Assembly (NCBI GenBank): GCA_003648455.1
Contig: QMPG01000149.1
Location: 1 to 7,471, forward strand
DNA from: Bacteroidota bacterium
Lineage (GTDB): Bacteria > Bacteroidota > Bacteroidia > Bacteroidales > B39-G9
Length of the DNA: 7,471 nt
Reading direction: 5' to 3'
The translations under genes and the position numbers were made by a program. How positions within the stretch are numbered: the stretch's first letter is position 1; every line of letters begins with the position of its first letter. This document shows, piece by piece, positions 5,736 through 7,471 of the stretch. The notes under the pieces are model-generated. The model was not told where the DNA came from. It ran no database searches and saw only the letters and a program-made list of their open reading frames with translations.

Positions 5736-7118
5736 TTAAAGTTTTCTGTGCAGATAATTTCCTTTTAAATCATTAACATTTATTTTTTCATTTTCTAAAG
5801 CAATTTGCCCATTTGCGATAACAATTTCGGGCAGACCTTTAACTTTATAATTTTCAAAAATATTTGAATCACAATTTTGTTTGTGTGTTTTTGCAGAGAT
5901 TATTGATTCTTTATTAGGATTCCAGATTACTACATCAGCATCCATGCCTTTGGCAATTTCCCCTTTGCGATGACTAAGTCCAAAAATTTTGGCGGGATTT
6001 GTAGCAACCAAATCAACAAATTGATTAATTGTTATTAAGTTGGTATTAACTCCGTAGGTGTATAGCAAACTAAGTCGGTGTTCAACACCACCTGCACCAT
6101 TTGGTATTTTTGTGAAATCATTTATTCCCATATCTTTTTGACCAACAAGATTAAAAGGACAATGGTCGGTGGCAACAGTATTTATTGTATTGTTTGAAAG
6201 GGCGTTCCATAGTTTTTTTCGATGTGCTTTTGTGCGTAACGCAGGACTTAACACATAAGGAGCAGTTTTATAAAAATCTTTTTTGTTTAATATATTTTTG
6301 TCGAGCAAAAGGTAGTGTGGACATGTTTCGGCATAAACCTTTTGTCCTGATTTTTGAGCTTTTTTTATAATATCTATCGATTGTTTAGCTGATACATGCA
6401 CAATATAAATTGGGCAACCTACTAATTTAGCTAATGTGACTGCGCGATTTACAGCTTCGGCTTCCACTTCGGGAGGGCGTGACAAAATATGATATTTGGG
6501 TTCAGTTTTACCTTCAGAAACAAATTTGTTTCTTAGGAAATCAACAATATCACCATTTTCACAATGAAGAGTAACTAAAGCATTTAGCTCTTTAGCTGTT
6601 TTCATTACATTAATGAGGATGTCATCGGAAATTCCAACGGTATTTTTATATGCCAAATATGTTTTAAATGAAGTTATTCCTTCATCGATAACACATTTTT
6701 TCATTTCATTGGCTGAGTTTTTGCCCCACCATGTCGGGCTCATGTGAAAGCTATAATCAATAATGCTTTTCTCGGCTTCTTTTTTTCGTAGGTTTAAGGC
6801 TTCAATAAAAGATTGACCTCTTAAAGGGGTTACAAAATCAATTATTGTGGTTGTGCCACCGGCAATAGCAGCAATAGAACCTGTTTTAAAATTGTCGGAA
6901 GATTTACCGGCAGGGGTAGGTAATTCCATGTGTACATGAGGATCAATGGCACCCGGCAAGACATACATTGACTGTGCATCAATAATTTTTACATTTGGAT
7001 TACTTGGTGTTATATTTTTATCAATAAGTTCAATCTTAGAATTTTTTATTAAGATATCGCTCTTATAAACGTTGCTTGATGTTACAACTTGTCCGTTTTT
7101 TATTAATATTTCTGACAT
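5736..7118 (-). CDS. hydA: Dihydropyrimidinase / D-hydantoinase
   Basis: A 460-residue cytosolic amidohydrolase of usual family length. It opens cyclic imides such as dihydrouracil, dihydrothymine or 5-substituted hydantoins by hydrolysis. All binuclear metal ligands of the TIM-barrel family are visible: His61 and His63 in DPHVH, the lysine expected to be carboxylated (Lys152 in SFKTYLAYK), His185 in LHCEN, His241 in IVHVSA and Asp318 in ATDHCPF. Tyr154 matches the substrate-carbonyl tyrosine. IPNGAGGVEHRLSLLY (338-353) is the dihydropyrimidinase/hydantoinase type rather than the dihydroorotase or allantoinase type. Residues 1-55 and about 385 to the end form the small beta domain. No dihydropyrimidine dehydrogenase, beta-ureidopropionase, carbamoylase or purine genes lie in the window, so the natural substrate stays open. 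It is 125 bases downstream of hepT on the same strand, with its own likely promoter. Confidence 0.93.
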   Translation of the reverse strand: MSEILIKNGQVVTSSNVYKSDILIKNSKIELIDKNITPSNPNVKIIDAQSMYVLPGAIDPHVHMELPTPAGKSSDNFKTGSIAAIAGGTTTIIDFVTPLRGQSFIEALNLRKKEAEKSIIDYSFHMSPTWWGKNSANEMKKCVIDEGITSFKTYLAYKNTVGISDDILINVMKTAKELNALVTLHCENGDIVDFLRNKFVSEGKTEPKYHILSRPPEVEAEAVNRAVTLAKLVGCPIYIVHVSAKQSIDIIKKAQKSGQKVYAETCPHYLLLDKNILNKKDFYKTAPYVLSPALRTKAHRKKLWNALSNNTINTVATDHCPFNLVGQKDMGINDFTKIPNGAGGVEHRLSLLYTYGVNTNLITINQFVDLVATNPAKIFGLSHRKGEIAKGMDADVVIWNPNKESIISAKTHKQNCDSNIFENYKVKGLPEIVIANGQIALENEKINVNDLKGNYLHRKL

Positions 7119-7171
7119 TTTTATTAAAGTATTAACTTAAACGATAAAGTTAATCTTAATATTTAGTTTTT

Positions 7172-7179
7172 CAAATGTA
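7172..7179 (-). promoter_or_regulatory. Bacteroidota-type -7 box of the hydantoinase gene
   Basis: Read on the minus strand this is TACATTTG, matching TAnnTTTG at every fixed position. It lies about 54 bases before the hydantoinase ATG, implying a leader of roughly 45-50 bases. No exact -33 TTTG is seen at the expected distance. It supports separate transcription from the hepT gene upstream. Confidence 0.5.
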
Positions 7180-7243
7180 GGAATGGTATTTTTTGTAATA
7201 ATTTATAAGAAAGAGAAGGGAAAAGATAAGGTTCTGTGTTGTA

Positions 7244-7471
7244 TTATTTTATTTTGTTAATTGTTTCAATCTTTAACGGTTCTAAATATTTTTTGATTAT
7301 TGTCCAAATTATTGTGTTGTCAATAGCGTCATAGGTATGGATTAATCTATTTCTAAGTCCAACAATTTGTTTAGCATTATTTAATGGTTCATCAGGAACT
7401 AATTTGCTAAATTTATTTACAGCTTCGCCAATTATTCCTAATTGCCTTTCAACAGCACTTTGTGTCTTATA
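7244..7471 (-). CDS. hepT: HepT-like HEPN toxin (DUF86), N-terminus beyond the window
   Basis: An open frame enters from the right edge and ends at TAA (7244-7246), giving the C-terminal 75 residues. It contains ERQLGIIGEAVNKF (visible residues 8-21), typical of the second helix region of HepT/DUF86 proteins. RNRLIHTYD follows at 40-48, matching the HEPN ribonuclease motif R-x4-H-x-Y (Arg40, His45, Tyr47). Full-length members are about 110-120 residues, so roughly 35-45 are missing. In characterised systems HepT is an RNase toxin neutralised by the adjacent minimal nucleotidyltransferase MntA, which AMPylates the motif tyrosine. That partner gene would be expected just upstream, outside the window. 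All motif residues are intact, so this copy looks functional. The call rests on the C-terminal part only. Confidence 0.85.
   Translation of the reverse strand, partial: YKTQSAVERQLGIIGEAVNKFSKLVPDEPLNNAKQIVGLRNRLIHTYDAIDNTIIWTIIKKYLEPLKIETINKIK

Noticed and set aside
4665..7471. Fic protein and HepT considered as one AMP-transfer system.
   Set aside because: They lie on opposite strands about 1.8 kb apart with a hydantoinase gene and a repeat element between; HepT is expected to be modified by its own MntA partner.

Overview
This is an AT-rich chromosomal window that reads as Bacteroidota, probably an uncultured or environmental member. The support is a PorT-type outer-membrane barrel, a lipoprotein with a Lys/Asp/Glu-rich stretch just after its lipidated cysteine (the surface-export signature of the phylum), weak or absent Shine-Dalgarno sequences, and -7 promoter boxes of the Bacteroidota type (TAnnTTTG) ahead of two genes. 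The genus cannot be told from the sequence.

Layout from left to right. Positions 1-119 hold a nested palindromic intergenic repeat. A gene-free leader of about 400 bases follows, then a complete MgtE magnesium transporter (522-1871, +). A terminator that can work both ways (1939-1967) separates mgtE from a convergent outer-membrane beta-barrel gene (1992-2639, -). The 720 bases from 2640 to 3359 carry no gene. They hold two 65-base direct repeats that flank a 198-base palindrome-rich element, followed by the strong terminator of the next gene. A surface lipoprotein of unknown function (3360-4226, -) and a Fic-domain protein (4665-5438, +) diverge from a gap of about 440 bases. Between fic and the next gene is a 144-base fold-back element with 18-base terminal inverted repeats (5497-5640). 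A complete dihydropyrimidinase/D-hydantoinase gene (5736-7118, -) follows. The right edge cuts through a HepT-type HEPN toxin gene (7244-7471, -) of which only the C-terminal 75 residues are present.

The genes look like independent single-gene units: strands alternate, gaps are long, and each gene appears to have its own promoter or terminator. I see no operon-like pathway linking them and no convincing new multi-gene system. The most unusual content is non-coding: at least three structured intergenic repeat elements plus a 65-base direct repeat pair within 7.5 kb. Two accessory-type genes, the self-inhibited Fic protein and the truncated HepT, also deserve a second look.
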